From assembly GCF_003594885.1 (NCBI RefSeq), contig NZ_QZEZ01000006.1, forward strand, positions 215,069 through 279,068: a stretch of DNA of 64,000 nt, read 5' to 3'. Positions within the stretch are counted from its first letter, which is position 1. Every line of letters starts with the position of its first letter. The stretch comes from Vallicoccus soli (lineage in GTDB: Bacteria; Actinomycetota; Actinomycetes; Motilibacterales; Motilibacteraceae). Below are positions 33,169 to 41,713 of this stretch, one piece after another. Made by a program: the position numbers and the translations under genes. The notes below the pieces were generated by a model. The model was given only the letters and a program-made list of their open reading frames with translations. It was not told the DNA's origin and did not search any database.

Positions 33169-34407
33169 GTGAGCCAGCCCAGCGCCCCGACCCCCGCCGG
33201 CGCGGGCCGTCCCGTCCTCGAGCGCTGGGCACCGGGGGAGAGCGGGCGGCGCACGGCGCGGGACTGGACCGTCGACGTCGCGGCCTTCGTCCTCGCCCTG
33301 GGCTTCGGCGCCTTCGCGTTCGGGAGCCGGCTGGCGCAGCCCGGTGGCGTGCCCGACGGGCTCGCGACGCTCGACCTCGTTGGTGGCCTGGTCTGCTGCG
33401 CCCTGCTCTGGTGGCGCCGCCGCTTCCCCGCGGCGCTCGCCCTGCTGACCGGGCTCTTCGGCGCGTACTCGGACATGGCCTCCGGCGCCGGGCTGGTCGC
33501 GCTGTTCACCGTCGCCGTCCACCGGCGCTGGCAGGTCGTCGCGGGCGTCGTGGCGGTCAACCTGGTGAGCGTCCTCGTCTACTACCGGGCGCGGCCCGAC
33601 CCCGACCTCGGCTACGTCGCCGCGGCCACCGTGGCCGCGTCGGTCGTGGCCGCCGTCGTCGCGTGGGGCATGTTCGTGCGCGCCCGGCGCCAGCTCATCC
33701 AGTCGCTGCGCGAGCGGGCGCAGCGGGCGGAGGCCGAGCAGGCGCAGCGCGTCGAGCAGGCCCGCGAGACCGAGCGCACCCGCATCGCCCGCGAGATGCA
33801 CGACGTCCTCGCGCACCGGATCACCCTGCTGAGCCTGCACGCCGGCGCGCTGGAGTTCCGCCCCGACGCCCCGCCGGACGAGGTCGCCCGGGCAGCGGGG
33901 GTGATCCGGGAGAGCGCGCGCCAGGCGCTGCAGGAGCTGCGCGAGGTCATCGGCGTGCTGCGGGCGGGGCCCGAGGACGCGGCCGGGCGGCCGCAGCCGA
34001 CGCTCGCCGACCTGCCGGCGCTGCTCGAGGAGTGCCGCCGGGCCGGCACCCGGATCCGCAGCGACGTGCGGGTCGCGGACCCGTCGGCGCTGCCGCTCGC
34101 GACGGGGCGCAACGCGTACCGGATCGTGCAGGAGGCCCTGACCAACGCCCGCAAGCACGCCCCCGGCGCGGCCGTGGACCTGGTCGTCGCGGGCGCGCCG
34201 GGCGAGGGGCTGCGGGTCCGGGTCAGCAACCCGCCCGCGGTCTCCGCGCCGCTCGGGGTGCCCGGCGGGGGTACGGGCCTCGTCGGGCTCGCCGAGCGCG
34301 CCGCGCTCGCCGGGGGGCGCCTGGAGCACGAGGTCGGGGCCGACGGGCGGTTCCGGCTCTCGGCCCACCTGCCGTGGCCCGCGCCCGTCACGGCGGTGCC
34401 GTCGTGA
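33169..34407 (+). CDS. Two-component sensor histidine kinase (HisKA_3 type)
   Basis: The 412-residue protein has several N-terminal membrane helices (about 35-175), a coiled-coil linker (RERAQRAEAEQAQRVEQARETERTR) and a HisKA_3 dimerisation domain with phospho-acceptor His211 in REMHDVLAHR. The HATPase domain contains RIVQEALTNARKHAPGAAV and GTGLVGLAERAALAGG. The cognate regulator follows with a 4-bp GTGA overlap. It sits back to back with an ABC exporter, the classic arrangement for stimulus-controlled efflux. The ligand is unknown. Confidence 0.94.
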   Translation: MSQPSAPTPAGAGRPVLERWAPGESGRRTARDWTVDVAAFVLALGFGAFAFGSRLAQPGGVPDGLATLDLVGGLVCCALLWWRRRFPAALALLTGLFGAYSDMASGAGLVALFTVAVHRRWQVVAGVVAVNLVSVLVYYRARPDPDLGYVAAATVAASVVAAVVAWGMFVRARRQLIQSLRERAQRAEAEQAQRVEQARETERTRIAREMHDVLAHRITLLSLHAGALEFRPDAPPDEVARAAGVIRESARQALQELREVIGVLRAGPEDAAGRPQPTLADLPALLEECRRAGTRIRSDVRVADPSALPLATGRNAYRIVQEALTNARKHAPGAAVDLVVAGAPGEGLRVRVSNPPAVSAPLGVPGGGTGLVGLAERAALAGGRLEHEVGADGRFRLSAHLPWPAPVTAVPS

Positions 34408-35081
34408 CCGGTGCGGTGCGCGTCCTCGTCGCCGACGACGACGCCCTGGTGCGCTCCGCGCTGGCCCTCATGCTCGGCGGCGCGGACGGCGTCGAGCTCG
34501 TGGGCGAGGTCGCCGACGGGGCCGAGGTGCCCGACGCGGTGGACCGGCTGCGCCCCGACGTCGTGCTCATGGACATCCGCATGCCGCGCACCGACGGCAT
34601 CACCGCCACCGAGCGGCTGCGCGCCCGCGGCCCGGGCGGCCCGCACGTCGTCGTGCTGACGACGTTCAGCGCCGACGAGCAGGTGATGCGCGCCCTGCGG
34701 GCCGGCGCGAGCGGCTTCCTGCTCAAGGACACCCCGCCGCAGGAGATCGTCCAGGCGGTGCGCCGGGTCGCCGACGGCGAGGCCATGCTCTCGCCCGCGG
34801 TGACCCGCCACGTCATCGACCGCGTCGTCGCCCTCGACCCGCCCGGCGGGCGCACCGACCCGCGCCGGGAGCGGGCCGTGGGGCTCTTCGCGCGGCTCAG
34901 CGAGCGCGAGCGCGAGGTCGCCCTGGCCCTCGGGCGGGGCAAGGCCAACGCGGAGATCGCCGCCGAGCTGTTCATGAGCGTCGCCACGGTCAAGGCGCAC
35001 GTGTCGCGGCTGCTCGCGAAGCTCGAGGTCGACAACCGGGTGCAGGTCGCGATCCTCGCCCACGAGGCCGACCTGCTCTGA
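34404..35081 (+). CDS. NarL/LuxR-type response regulator
   Basis: The 225-residue protein has a receiver domain with phospho-acceptor Asp57 (VVLMDIRMPRTDG), the acidic pair DDD at 11-13 and the conserved Lys in FLLKDTPP. The C-terminal LuxR helix-turn-helix reads LSEREREVALALGRGKANAEIAAELFMSVATVKAHVSRLLAKL in two blocks. It is partner to the kinase at 33169. Its TGA is part of the palindrome TGAGGGTGCCCCTCA shared with the convergent gene. Confidence 0.95.
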   Translation: MTGAVRVLVADDDALVRSALALMLGGADGVELVGEVADGAEVPDAVDRLRPDVVLMDIRMPRTDGITATERLRARGPGGPHVVVLTTFSADEQVMRALRAGASGFLLKDTPPQEIVQAVRRVADGEAMLSPAVTRHVIDRVVALDPPGGRTDPRRERAVGLFARLSEREREVALALGRGKANAEIAAELFMSVATVKAHVSRLLAKLEVDNRVQVAILAHEADLL

Positions 35082-35093
35082 GGGTGCCCCTCA
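35079..35093. terminator. Stop-codon palindrome TGAGGGTGCCCCTCA
   Basis: A 6-3-6 inverted repeat. Its left end is the stop codon of the response regulator and its right end is the stop codon of the convergent YchJ-like gene. It recurs, with one change, at 40211 and several times at 44136-44211. A bidirectional termination role is inferred. Confidence 0.5.
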
Positions 35094-35504
35094 GCGGCCC
35101 GCCCGCGGGTCCGGGACCTCCCCGACGTACAGCCAGCGCCCGCCCTCGCGCACGAAGCGGCTGTCCTCCTCGACGACGCCGCGCTCGGCGCCGCCGGCCG
35201 GGCCGGTGCGCACCAGGTGGGCGCGGAAGCGCACGGTGCCCTCGGCGTCGAACGGCCCGCCGCCGGTCGTGCCCAGCACCTCGAGGCGCCGCCAGCGCAC
35301 CGCGGGGTCGGTCCCCGGTCGCCCGGGGCGGGTGGCCGGGTGCCAGGTGCGCAGCAGGTACGCGTCGTCGCCGACCGCGAAGGCGGTGTAGCGCGAGCGC
35401 ATGAGGAGCTCGGCGGTCGCCGCCTCCCCGCCGGCGTGCAGCCGGCCGCAGCACTCCCCGTACGGGGCGCCGAGGCCGCAGGGGCAGGGTCGCGTCGGGT
35501 CCAC
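35091..35504 (-). CDS. YchJ-family protein with SEC-C metal-binding motif
   Basis: The 137-residue protein has an N-terminal zinc motif RPCPCGLGAPYGECCGRLH (CxC...CC, SEC-C type), followed by TAELLMRSRYTAFAVGDDAYLLRTWHP, the signature of the YchJ/UPF0225 family. The C-terminal cystatin-like fold continues with RFRAHLVRTG. The function is unknown. GTG 35504 starts the conserved region and follows a TAGGCT hexamer by 7 nt, so it is probably leaderless. Confidence 0.9.
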   Translation of the reverse strand: MDPTRPCPCGLGAPYGECCGRLHAGGEAATAELLMRSRYTAFAVGDDAYLLRTWHPATRPGRPGTDPAVRWRRLEVLGTTGGGPFDAEGTVRFRAHLVRTGPAGGAERGVVEEDSRFVREGGRWLYVGEVPDPRAGR

Positions 35505-35511
35505 CCGCCCG

Positions 35512-35517
35512 AGCCTA
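35512..35517 (-). promoter_or_regulatory. Candidate leaderless -10 box (TAGGCT) of the YchJ-like gene
   Basis: On the minus strand TAGGCT is followed after 7 nt by the GTG at 35504. Confidence 0.45.
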
Positions 35518-35568
35518 GGAGCAGCCGACGGGCCCCCTGCGCGCCCCTGTGCTCGCCCGTGCCCCCTG

Positions 35569-35602
35569 GGCGTCCCCTGTGCGTCCCCTGTGCGTCCCCT
35601 GC
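35569..35602. repeat. 11-bp tandem repeat (GCGTCCCCTGT-like, about three units)
   Basis: A short C-rich tandem repeat in the 151-bp gap between the YchJ-like gene and the lipid kinase gene. It has no open frame of interest. Confidence 0.6.
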
Positions 35603-35643
35603 GGGTCCGCCCGCGCGGCGGCCGCCGGCGCGCGCGGTGCGGC

Positions 35644-35649
35644 AGGCTG
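35644..35649 (+). promoter_or_regulatory. Candidate leaderless -10 box (CAGGCT) of the lipid kinase gene
   Basis: The hexamer is placed about 7 nt before the GTG at 35656, with no ribosome-binding site visible. Confidence 0.35.
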
Positions 35650-35655
35650 GGGCGC

Positions 35656-36594
35656 GTGCTGCAGCTCCCCACCAAGCAGGAGACCCAGGACCGGCTGCGC
35701 CGCGAGCGCGAGCTCGTGCTGCTGGTCAACGTGCGCTCGCGGCGCGGCGCCGCCCTGCACGGCGACGTCCGGCGCATGCTCGAGCGCCGCGGCTGGACGG
35801 TGACCGCCGAGCACCTCGTCGCGGACCCCGCCGCCCAGCTGCCGGCGCTGCTGCCGCGCGTCCTCGCCGAGCGCCCGCCGCTGCTCGTCGTGGGCAGCGG
35901 CGACGGCACGATCGCGACGGTCGTGGACCACCTCGCGCACACGGGGACGGTGCTCGGCTACCTGCCGCTCGGCACGACGAACAACTTCGGGCGCAGCCTC
36001 GGCCTGCCGCTGCGCCTCGAGGACGCGGTCGACGTCGTCACCGCGGGCAAGGTGGCCGACGTCGACCTCGGCCGGGTGGACGGCGACTACTTCGCCAACC
36101 TCGTGAGCATCGGCATCTCCGCCGCCGTGGCCGGGCGCACCCCCCACGAGCTCAAGCGGCGGGTGGGGCGGTGGGCGTACGCCCTGACGAGCGCCCGGAC
36201 CCTCGCCACCCACCGGCCCTTCAGCGCCGAGGTGCGCAGCGGCTCGGCGCTGTGGCGGGTGCGCACCCACCAGCTCAACATCGCGAACGGGCGGATGCAC
36301 GCCGGCACCGCGATCGCGGCCGACGCCAGCCTCGACGACCGGCTCCTCGTCGCGTACGCCCTCGGCGGCGGCTCGCGGCTCTCGGCCGCCCGCGCCGCGG
36401 CCCACCAGGCCCTCACCCCGTGGCTGCCGCTGGAGCGCAAGGGCTACCTCACGGGCACGGAGTTCACCGTGAGCACCGACGTGCCGCTCGACGTGGACGT
36501 CGACGGCGAGCTCTCGGGCACCACCCCGATCCACGTGGAGGTGACGGGGCAGGCGCTGCGGGTCATGGTGCCGACGGCGTTCGTCGACTCCTGA
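35656..36594 (+). CDS. Diacylglycerol kinase-type lipid kinase (YegS/DAGK_cat)
   Basis: The 312-residue protein begins with the DAGK catalytic fold: VLLVNVRSRRGAALHGDVRRML, the glycine-rich nucleotide loop VVGSGDGTIATVVDHL, and LPLGTTNNFGRSLGLP, which is the conserved LG-T-NDFAR-like block. The C-terminal beta domain contains NIANGRMHAGTAIAADASLDD. The enzyme phosphorylates diacylglycerol or a related lipid. Its 3' end overlaps the convergent PAP2 phosphatase by 32 bp; the two would catalyse opposing reactions on lipid phosphates. Confidence 0.9.
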   Translation: MLQLPTKQETQDRLRRERELVLLVNVRSRRGAALHGDVRRMLERRGWTVTAEHLVADPAAQLPALLPRVLAERPPLLVVGSGDGTIATVVDHLAHTGTVLGYLPLGTTNNFGRSLGLPLRLEDAVDVVTAGKVADVDLGRVDGDYFANLVSIGISAAVAGRTPHELKRRVGRWAYALTSARTLATHRPFSAEVRSGSALWRVRTHQLNIANGRMHAGTAIAADASLDDRLLVAYALGGGSRLSAARAAAHQALTPWLPLERKGYLTGTEFTVSTDVPLDVDVDGELSGTTPIHVEVTGQALRVMVPTAFVDS

Positions 36595-37282
36595 GCGGGT
36601 CGAGCAGGGGGCTGAGCAGCGGGCTGCCGAGCGCGACGGTGGCGCCGACGACGACGGCGGCACCGAGCAGCCAGCCGCCGACCACGTCGCTGACGTAGTG
36701 CACCCCGAGCGCGACCCGGTCGAACCCCGTGACCAGCACGACGGCGACCGCGAGCGCCCACGCGACGGCGCGGCCCGCACGGCCGAGCAGGGGCAGCGCG
36801 ACCGCGAGGAGCACGGCCGCGCCGACGAACGACGCGGTCGCGTGCCCGGACGGGAAGCTCTGCGAGGTCTCGACGGCCACGGCCTGCTCGAAGGCCGGGC
36901 GGGCGCGGCCCACGAGCTCCTTGAGCACCGGGACGAGCACCCCGCTGACCGCCGTCACGGCTGCGACCCACCAACCGAGCACCCGCGCCCCGCGGAGCCA
37001 GGCCGTGACGGCGAGCACGGCGCCGGCGGTGCGGAAGACGCTCGGGTGCAGCACCTCGGCGAGAACGTCGAGCGCGTCGACCACGCCGGGGCGCTCCAGG
37101 GCCCACCGGTTCAGGGCGTCGGCGACGCCGCGGTCGAGGTCGCCGAGGGGACCCCAGCCGGCACCCACCAGCGCCAGGACCAGCAGGAACGGCAGCGCGG
37201 CCACCGCGCCGGCCCCCGCGCCAGCGGCGAGCCGCACCGCCCGCCGGGTCTCCCGCTCGACCTGCCCGCCCGTCGTCGTCAT
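36563..37282 (-). CDS. PAP2-family phosphatase (membrane)
   Basis: The 239-residue protein carries the three PAP2 active-site motifs: KELVGRARP, PSGHA and RVALGVHYVSDVVGG. It has about six membrane helices. Substrates of the family include phosphatidic acid, phosphatidylglycerol phosphate and undecaprenyl diphosphate. The ATG at 37282 follows a TACCAT hexamer by 6 nt on its strand, so it is probably leaderless. It converges with and overlaps the lipid kinase gene. Confidence 0.92.
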   Translation of the reverse strand: MTTTGGQVERETRRAVRLAAGAGAGAVAALPFLLVLALVGAGWGPLGDLDRGVADALNRWALERPGVVDALDVLAEVLHPSVFRTAGAVLAVTAWLRGARVLGWWVAAVTAVSGVLVPVLKELVGRARPAFEQAVAVETSQSFPSGHATASFVGAAVLLAVALPLLGRAGRAVAWALAVAVVLVTGFDRVALGVHYVSDVVGGWLLGAAVVVGATVALGSPLLSPLLDPLRSRRTPSAP

Positions 37283-37288
37283 CGCGCG

Positions 37289-37294
37289 ATGGTA
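37289..37294 (-). promoter_or_regulatory. Candidate leaderless -10 box (TACCAT) of the PAP2 gene
   Basis: Minus-strand TACCAT is separated from ATG 37282 by CGCGCG. Confidence 0.45.
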
Positions 37295-37311
37295 CGCAGC
37301 GGCACCCCCCG

Positions 37312-37317
37312 TAGGCT
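37312..37317 (+). promoter_or_regulatory. Candidate leaderless -10 box (TAGGCT) of serS
   Basis: TAGGCT is followed by six bases and then GTG 37324. It is only 17 bp from the divergent PAP2 box. Confidence 0.5.
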
Positions 37318-37323
37318 GGGCCC

Positions 37324-38607
37324 GTGATCGACCCCCGGCTCCTGCGTGAGGACCCCGACGCCGTCCGCGCCTCGCAGCGCGCCCGAGGCGAGGACGAGGG
37401 CCTCGTCGACGCGGCCCTCGCCGCCGACGAGCGCCGCCGCTCCGCGATCAGCCGCTTCGAGGCGCTGCGCTCGGAGCAGAAGGGGCTGGGCAAGCAGGTC
37501 GCGAAGGCGCAGGGCGAGGAGAAGGCGGCGCTGCTCGCGCGCACCAAGCAGCTCAGCGCCGACGTCAAGGCGGCCGAGGCGGAGCAGGCCGAGGCGGCGG
37601 CCGCGTTCGACGCGGCCCTGCTGGCGCTGTCCAACGTCGTCGCCGACGGCGTGCCCGAGGGCGGTGAGGAGGACTTCGCCGTGCTCGAGGAGGTCGGCGA
37701 GGTCCCCGCCTTCGCCTTCGAGCCGCGGGACCACGTCGAGATCGGGCGCATGCTCGACGGGCTCGACCTCGAGCGCGGCGCCAAGGTGTCGGGCTCGCGC
37801 TTCTACTTCCTCACCGGCGTCGGCGCGGCGCTGTCCACGGCGCTCGTGCGCTACGCGCAGGACTTCGCGGTGCGCGAGGGCCTCGTCCCGGTGCTGCCGC
37901 CGGTGCTCGTGCGCCCCGAGGCGATGGAGGGCACCGGCTTCCTCGGGCAGGCGGCGGAGAACGTCTACCGCGTCGAGGAGGACGACCTCTACCTCGTCGG
38001 CACCGCGGAGGTGCCCCTCGCCGCCCTGCACATGGAGGAGATCCTCGACGCGGGCGACCTGCCGCTGCGCTACTCCGGCACGTCGGCGTGCTTCCGCCGC
38101 GAGGCCGGCTCGCACGGGCGCGACACCCGGGGGATCATCCGCGTCCACCAGTTCGACAAGGTGGAGATGTTCGTCTTCTGCGCGCCGGAGGAGGCCGACG
38201 CCGAGCACCAGCGCCTCCTGGCGCTGGAGAAGGCGTTCCTGGCCTCCCTCGGCCTGCCGTTCCGCGTCATCGCGGTCGCGTCGGGGGACCTCGGCGCGAG
38301 CGCGGCGCGCAAGTACGACTGCGAGGTGTGGGTGCCGACGCAGGGCCGCTACCGCGAGGTCACCTCGACGTCGAACTGCACGACCTTCCAGGCGCGGCGG
38401 CTGCGGGTGCGCACGAAGGACGGCCAGGGCAGCACGCACCCCGTGGCCACGCTCAACGGCACCCTCGTCGCCGTGCCCCGGGTGCTCGTGGCGATCCTCG
38501 AGAACTTCCAGCAGGAGGACGGCTCGGTGCTCGTGCCCGAGGTGCTGCGGCCCTACCTCGCCGCGCAGGGCCACGACGGCGGTGCCCTGACGCCGGTGCG
38601 CGCGTGA
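37324..38607 (+). CDS. serS: Seryl-tRNA synthetase
   Basis: The 427 residues match the family length. The N-terminus [17 protein letters not shown] is followed by the long antiparallel coiled coil (about 25-105) that contacts tRNA-Ser. The class II core contains motif 2 [19 protein letters not shown] with [11 protein letters not shown], and a later [19 protein letters not shown], with motif 3 near the C-terminus ([16 protein letters not shown]). It charges tRNA-Ser with serine. It heads an operon with two HAD hydrolases, joined by GTGA overlaps. Confidence 0.97.
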   Translation: MIDPRLLREDPDAVRASQRARGEDEGLVDAALAADERRRSAISRFEALRSEQKGLGKQVAKAQGEEKAALLARTKQLSADVKAAEAEQAEAAAAFDAALLALSNVVADGVPEGGEEDFAVLEEVGEVPAFAFEPRDHVEIGRMLDGLDLERGAKVSGSRFYFLTGVGAALSTALVRYAQDFAVREGLVPVLPPVLVRPEAMEGTGFLGQAAENVYRVEEDDLYLVGTAEVPLAALHMEEILDAGDLPLRYSGTSACFRREAGSHGRDTRGIIRVHQFDKVEMFVFCAPEEADAEHQRLLALEKAFLASLGLPFRVIAVASGDLGASAARKYDCEVWVPTQGRYREVTSTSNCTTFQARRLRVRTKDGQGSTHPVATLNGTLVAVPRVLVAILENFQQEDGSVLVPEVLRPYLAAQGHDGGALTPVRA

Positions 38608-39422
38608 GCGCGGCGCGGGCGCACGGGGCCCGCGACGAGGACTGGGCGCCGGGGCTCGTCGCGCTCGACATCGACGGGACGATCGTCGACGGCGAGGCGG
38701 CGCCGTCCGGGGCGGTGCACCGGGCGGTCCACCGCGCGCGGGAGGCGGGGGCGCACGTCGTGCTCGCCACCGGGCGCGCGCTCCTCGGCACCTGGCCCGT
38801 CGCCGAGCAGCTCGGCCTCGAGGACGGCTGGGTCGTGGCCTCCAACGGCGCCGTCACCGCGCGGCTCGAGGACCGCGAGGTGGTCGACCTCGTGACGTTC
38901 GACGCCGCCCCCGCGCTGCGGCTGCTGCGCGAGCACGTGCCCGACGCCCTCGCCGCGGTCGAGGAGCTGGGCGTGGGCTACCGCGTCACGGCCCCGTTCC
39001 CCGACGGCGAGCTCACCGGCGAGCAGCGGGTCGTCGGCTTCGACGAGCTCGTCGCCGAGCCGGTCACCCGCGTCGTGCTGCGCAGCCCGGAGAAGGAGCC
39101 GGCGGACTTCCTCGAGCTCGTCGAGCGCATCGGGCTGCACGAGGTGTCGTACGCCGTGGGCTACACCGCCTGGCTCGACATCGCCCCGAAGGGCGTGTCC
39201 AAGGCCTCGGCCCTCGAGGTGGTGCGGCAGCGGCTCGAGGTGCCGGCCGACCGGACCATGGCCGTCGGCGACGGGCGCAACGACCTGGAGATGCTCGACT
39301 GGGCGCACCGCGGGGTCGCCATGGGCCAGGCCCCCGCGGAGGTGCAGGACGCGGCCGACCTCGTCACCGAGGAGGTCGGGGACGACGGCCTCGCGGTCGC
39401 GCTGGGCTGGTTCTTCCGGTGA
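38604..39422 (+). CDS. HAD-superfamily hydrolase (Cof-like)
   Basis: The 272-residue protein has HAD motif [12 protein letters not shown] (nucleophile and acid/base Asp pair), motif II LATGRA, a Lys in KGVSKASAL and motif [16 protein letters not shown] Cof-type C2 cap lies between. Likely substrates are small phosphometabolites, unspecified. The gene overlaps serS by 4 bp and the next HAD gene by 4 bp. A serS-HAD arrangement is common in actinobacteria. Confidence 0.93.
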   Translation: MSAARAHGARDEDWAPGLVALDIDGTIVDGEAAPSGAVHRAVHRAREAGAHVVLATGRALLGTWPVAEQLGLEDGWVVASNGAVTARLEDREVVDLVTFDAAPALRLLREHVPDALAAVEELGVGYRVTAPFPDGELTGEQRVVGFDELVAEPVTRVVLRSPEKEPADFLELVERIGLHEVSYAVGYTAWLDIAPKGVSKASALEVVRQRLEVPADRTMAVGDGRNDLEMLDWAHRGVAMGQAPAEVQDAADLVTEEVGDDGLAVALGWFFR

Positions 39423-40213
39423 GCGCGCGCCCCGCGCTCGTCGCGAGCGACCTCGACGGCACCCTCGTCCGCACCGACGGCACGATCTCCGACCGCACCG
39501 TCGCCGCCCTGCGCGCCGTCGAGGACGCCGGGTCGACCGTCGTGTTCGTCACCGGCCGGCCGACCCGCTGGATGGGCGAGGTCGCCGCCGCGACGGGGCA
39601 CACGGGGCTCGCCATCTGCTCCAACGGCGCGGTGGTCTGGGACCTGCACCGCGAGCGGGTCGTCGAGACGTTCGAGCTGTCCGTCGAGGTGGGGGCCGAC
39701 CTCGTCGAGCGGCTGCGGCGCGCCCTGCCCGGCATCGCGTTCGGCGCCGAGGCCGTGGGCGGGTTCCGCCACGAGCGGGCCTACGCCCTGCGGTACGCCG
39801 CCCCCGGCGTCACCACCGTCGACCGGCTCGAGCTCGACGAGCCGCTGGTCAAGCTCCTCGTCCGTGCGGAGGAGGGCGACGTCGACGAGCTGCTCGCGGC
39901 GGCCCGCGAGGTCGTCGGCGACCTGGCAGAGGTCGTGCACTCCTCCACGAGCGGCGAGGCGCTGCTCGAGGTCAGCGCCTCCGGGGTGTCCAAGGCGACG
40001 ACCCTCGCGCGGATGTGCGAGGAGCGCGGGGTCGACGCGTCCGAGGTCGTCGCCTTCGGCGACATGCCCAACGACCTGCCGATGCTCGCCTGGGCCGGGA
40101 CGGCGTACGCCATGGGCAACGCGCACCCCGACGTGCTCGCCGCCGCGGACCGCACCACCCTGACGAACGACGAGGACGGCGTCGCGGTCGTGCTGGAGCG
40201 CCTCTTCGCCTGA
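39419..40213 (+). CDS. HAD-superfamily hydrolase (Cof-like), second copy
   Basis: The 264-residue protein has motif I VASDLDGTLVRTDG, motif II FVTGRPTRW, Lys in SGVSKATTLARM and motif IV VAFGDMPNDLPML, so all catalytic residues are present. It resembles its upstream neighbour in layout but the two are clearly diverged, suggesting an old duplication. It is the last gene of the serS operon. Its TGA forms one end of the palindrome at 40211. Confidence 0.93.
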   Translation: MSARPALVASDLDGTLVRTDGTISDRTVAALRAVEDAGSTVVFVTGRPTRWMGEVAAATGHTGLAICSNGAVVWDLHRERVVETFELSVEVGADLVERLRRALPGIAFGAEAVGGFRHERAYALRYAAPGVTTVDRLELDEPLVKLLVRAEEGDVDELLAAAREVVGDLAEVVHSSTSGEALLEVSASGVSKATTLARMCEERGVDASEVVAFGDMPNDLPMLAWAGTAYAMGNAHPDVLAAADRTTLTNDEDGVAVVLERLFA

Positions 40214-40225
40214 GGGCGCCCCTCA
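40211..40225. terminator. Stop-codon palindrome TGAGGGCGCCCCTCA
   Basis: The second instance of the element seen at 35079, with one base changed in the loop. It supplies the stop codons of both convergent genes (HAD and SMP-30). Confidence 0.5.
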
Positions 40226-41074
40226 GCCGGCGAAGGGCAGCACGGGGACGCCGGCGACCCCGGGGCGGGCGACGTGCAGCGAGCCCGCGACCCGGTCCTC
40301 GTCGCCGAGGCCCTGCCGCGACGTCGTGACGTAGAGGTCGCGCAGGTCGGGCCCGCCGAAGGTGACGGCGGTGGGCTGCGGGGTCGGGACCTCCAGCACC
40401 TCGGACAGGCGGCCGTCGGCGTCGTACCGGTGGACGGCGCCGCCGCCGTGCAGCGCCACCCACGCGCCGCCCTCGGCGTCGAGCACGAGGCCGTCGGGGC
40501 TGCCGGCGTCCTCGGGGACCTCGACGAACGGCGTGCGGGACGCGACGAGGCCGGCCTCGTCGAAGGCGAGCACGTCGATGCGCTGCGTCGGGGTGTCGAC
40601 GTAGAGCGCGGTCCCGTCCGGCCGCCACGCCAGGCCGTTGGAGATCGTCACCCCCGAGAGGGCCGCCAGCACGGTGCCGTCGGGGTCGAGCCGCCACAGG
40701 GTGCCGGCGCCCTCGGCGGCGTCGTACGCCATCGATCCGCACCAGAAGCGGCCCTGCGGGTCGCAGCCGCCCTCGTTCATGCGCACGCCGGGGTCGGACC
40801 AGAGCGGCGGCAGCAGGTCCGGGTCGGGGTCGTCGAGGGCGTCCAGCAGGGCGAAGCCGCGCTCGACGGCGACGACGTACCCGCCGCCGGCGCGGGGCCG
40901 CACGCACGCCGCCACGTCGCCCACCGCGTGCCGGGCGACGGCGCCGTCCGCGTCGACGGACAGCACGGCGCCGGCGAGCATGTCCACGCACAGGAGCCGC
41001 TCCGCGGCGGGGTCCCAGACCGGGCCCTCGCCGTGGAAGGTGACGACCGGGGTGAGCTGCTCGAGCCGCGTCAC
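40223..41074 (-). CDS. SMP-30/gluconolactonase-family protein
   Basis: The 283-residue six-bladed propeller has metal-site residues in FHGEGPVWD (Glu), SGVTISNGLAWRPDG (Asn) and DAGSPDGLVLD (Asp), as in regucalcin and gluconolactonases. It is expected to hydrolyse sugar lactones in the cytoplasm. It starts at a GTG that overlaps the bpa stop codon by 4 bp, so it is translated behind bpa, an unusual partner with no obvious functional tie. Confidence 0.9.
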   Translation of the reverse strand: MTRLEQLTPVVTFHGEGPVWDPAAERLLCVDMLAGAVLSVDADGAVARHAVGDVAACVRPRAGGGYVVAVERGFALLDALDDPDPDLLPPLWSDPGVRMNEGGCDPQGRFWCGSMAYDAAEGAGTLWRLDPDGTVLAALSGVTISNGLAWRPDGTALYVDTPTQRIDVLAFDEAGLVASRTPFVEVPEDAGSPDGLVLDAEGGAWVALHGGGAVHRYDADGRLSEVLEVPTPQPTAVTFGGPDLRDLYVTTSRQGLGDEDRVAGSLHVARPGVAGVPVLPFAG

Positions 41075-41637
41075 AGGTAGTTGCCCGTGCCGCCGGGGCG
41101 CTCCGGCGCCACCTGCCCGCCCTGCCCGCCCTGCCCGCCCTGCCCGGCCGGCACGGCGCCGGGGGGCAGCGCGCGCCGGCGCATCTCCTCGAACTGCGCG
41201 CGCGCCGCCATCTGCTGGGCGAACATCGCCGTCTGGATGCCGTGGAAGAGGCCCTCGAGCCAGCCGACGAGCTGGGCCTGGGCGATGCGCAGCTCGGCGT
41301 CGGTGGGCACCGAGTCGTCGGTGAAGGGCAGCGTGATGCGCTCGAGCTCCTCGACGAGCTCCGGCGCCAGGCCCCGCTCGAGCTCCTTGATGGAGGAGCG
41401 GTGGATCTCGCGCAGCCGGGCCCGGCTGGCGTCGTCGAGCGGCGCGCTGCGGACCTCCTCGAGCAGCTGCTTCACCATGCTGCCGACCCGCATGATGAGG
41501 GCCGGCTGCTCCACGAGCTCGGTGAGCGGCGTGCCCTCGCCGTCGCCCTGCGGGACCGGGAAGGCCCCCGGCGCCGGCTGCCCGTCGGGGCCCACCACGA
41601 GGACCCGGTGCTCCTGCTGCTCGTGCGGCTGCGTCAT
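41071..41637 (-). CDS. bpa: Bacterial proteasome activator Bpa
   Basis: The 188-residue protein has the family core LVEQPALIMRVGSMVKQLLEE, then RLREIHRSSIKELERGL and LVGWLEGLFHGIQTAMFAQQMAARAQFEEMRRRALPPG in adjoining blocks, forming the four-helix bundle that rings the 20S proteasome. The C-terminus ends in GNYL, in the position of the proteasome-docking tail (GQYL in mycobacteria). Between core and tail is a GGQGGQGGQ linker from a 9-bp minisatellite. Bpa opens the 20S gate without ATP. The ATG at 41637 was chosen; an ATG 9 bp upstream is possible. Confidence 0.95.
   Translation of the reverse strand: MTQPHEQQEHRVLVVGPDGQPAPGAFPVPQGDGEGTPLTELVEQPALIMRVGSMVKQLLEEVRSAPLDDASRARLREIHRSSIKELERGLAPELVEELERITLPFTDDSVPTDAELRIAQAQLVGWLEGLFHGIQTAMFAQQMAARAQFEEMRRRALPPGAVPAGQGGQGGQGGQVAPERPGGTGNYL
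41112..41147. repeat. 9-bp minisatellite (CCTGCCCGC, three units plus diverged fourth)
   Basis: Identical 9-mers start at 41112, 41121 and 41130, then CCTGCCCGG. On the minus strand they encode the Gly-Gly-Gln linker before the Bpa docking tail. Confidence 0.8.
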
Positions 41638-41713
41638 GCGGCGCATCCTCTCACCGTGCCCCCGGCCGGAAACCGGCTGGACGCGGCGGTGCGGCCCGCG
41701 CCACGCTCCCGGG

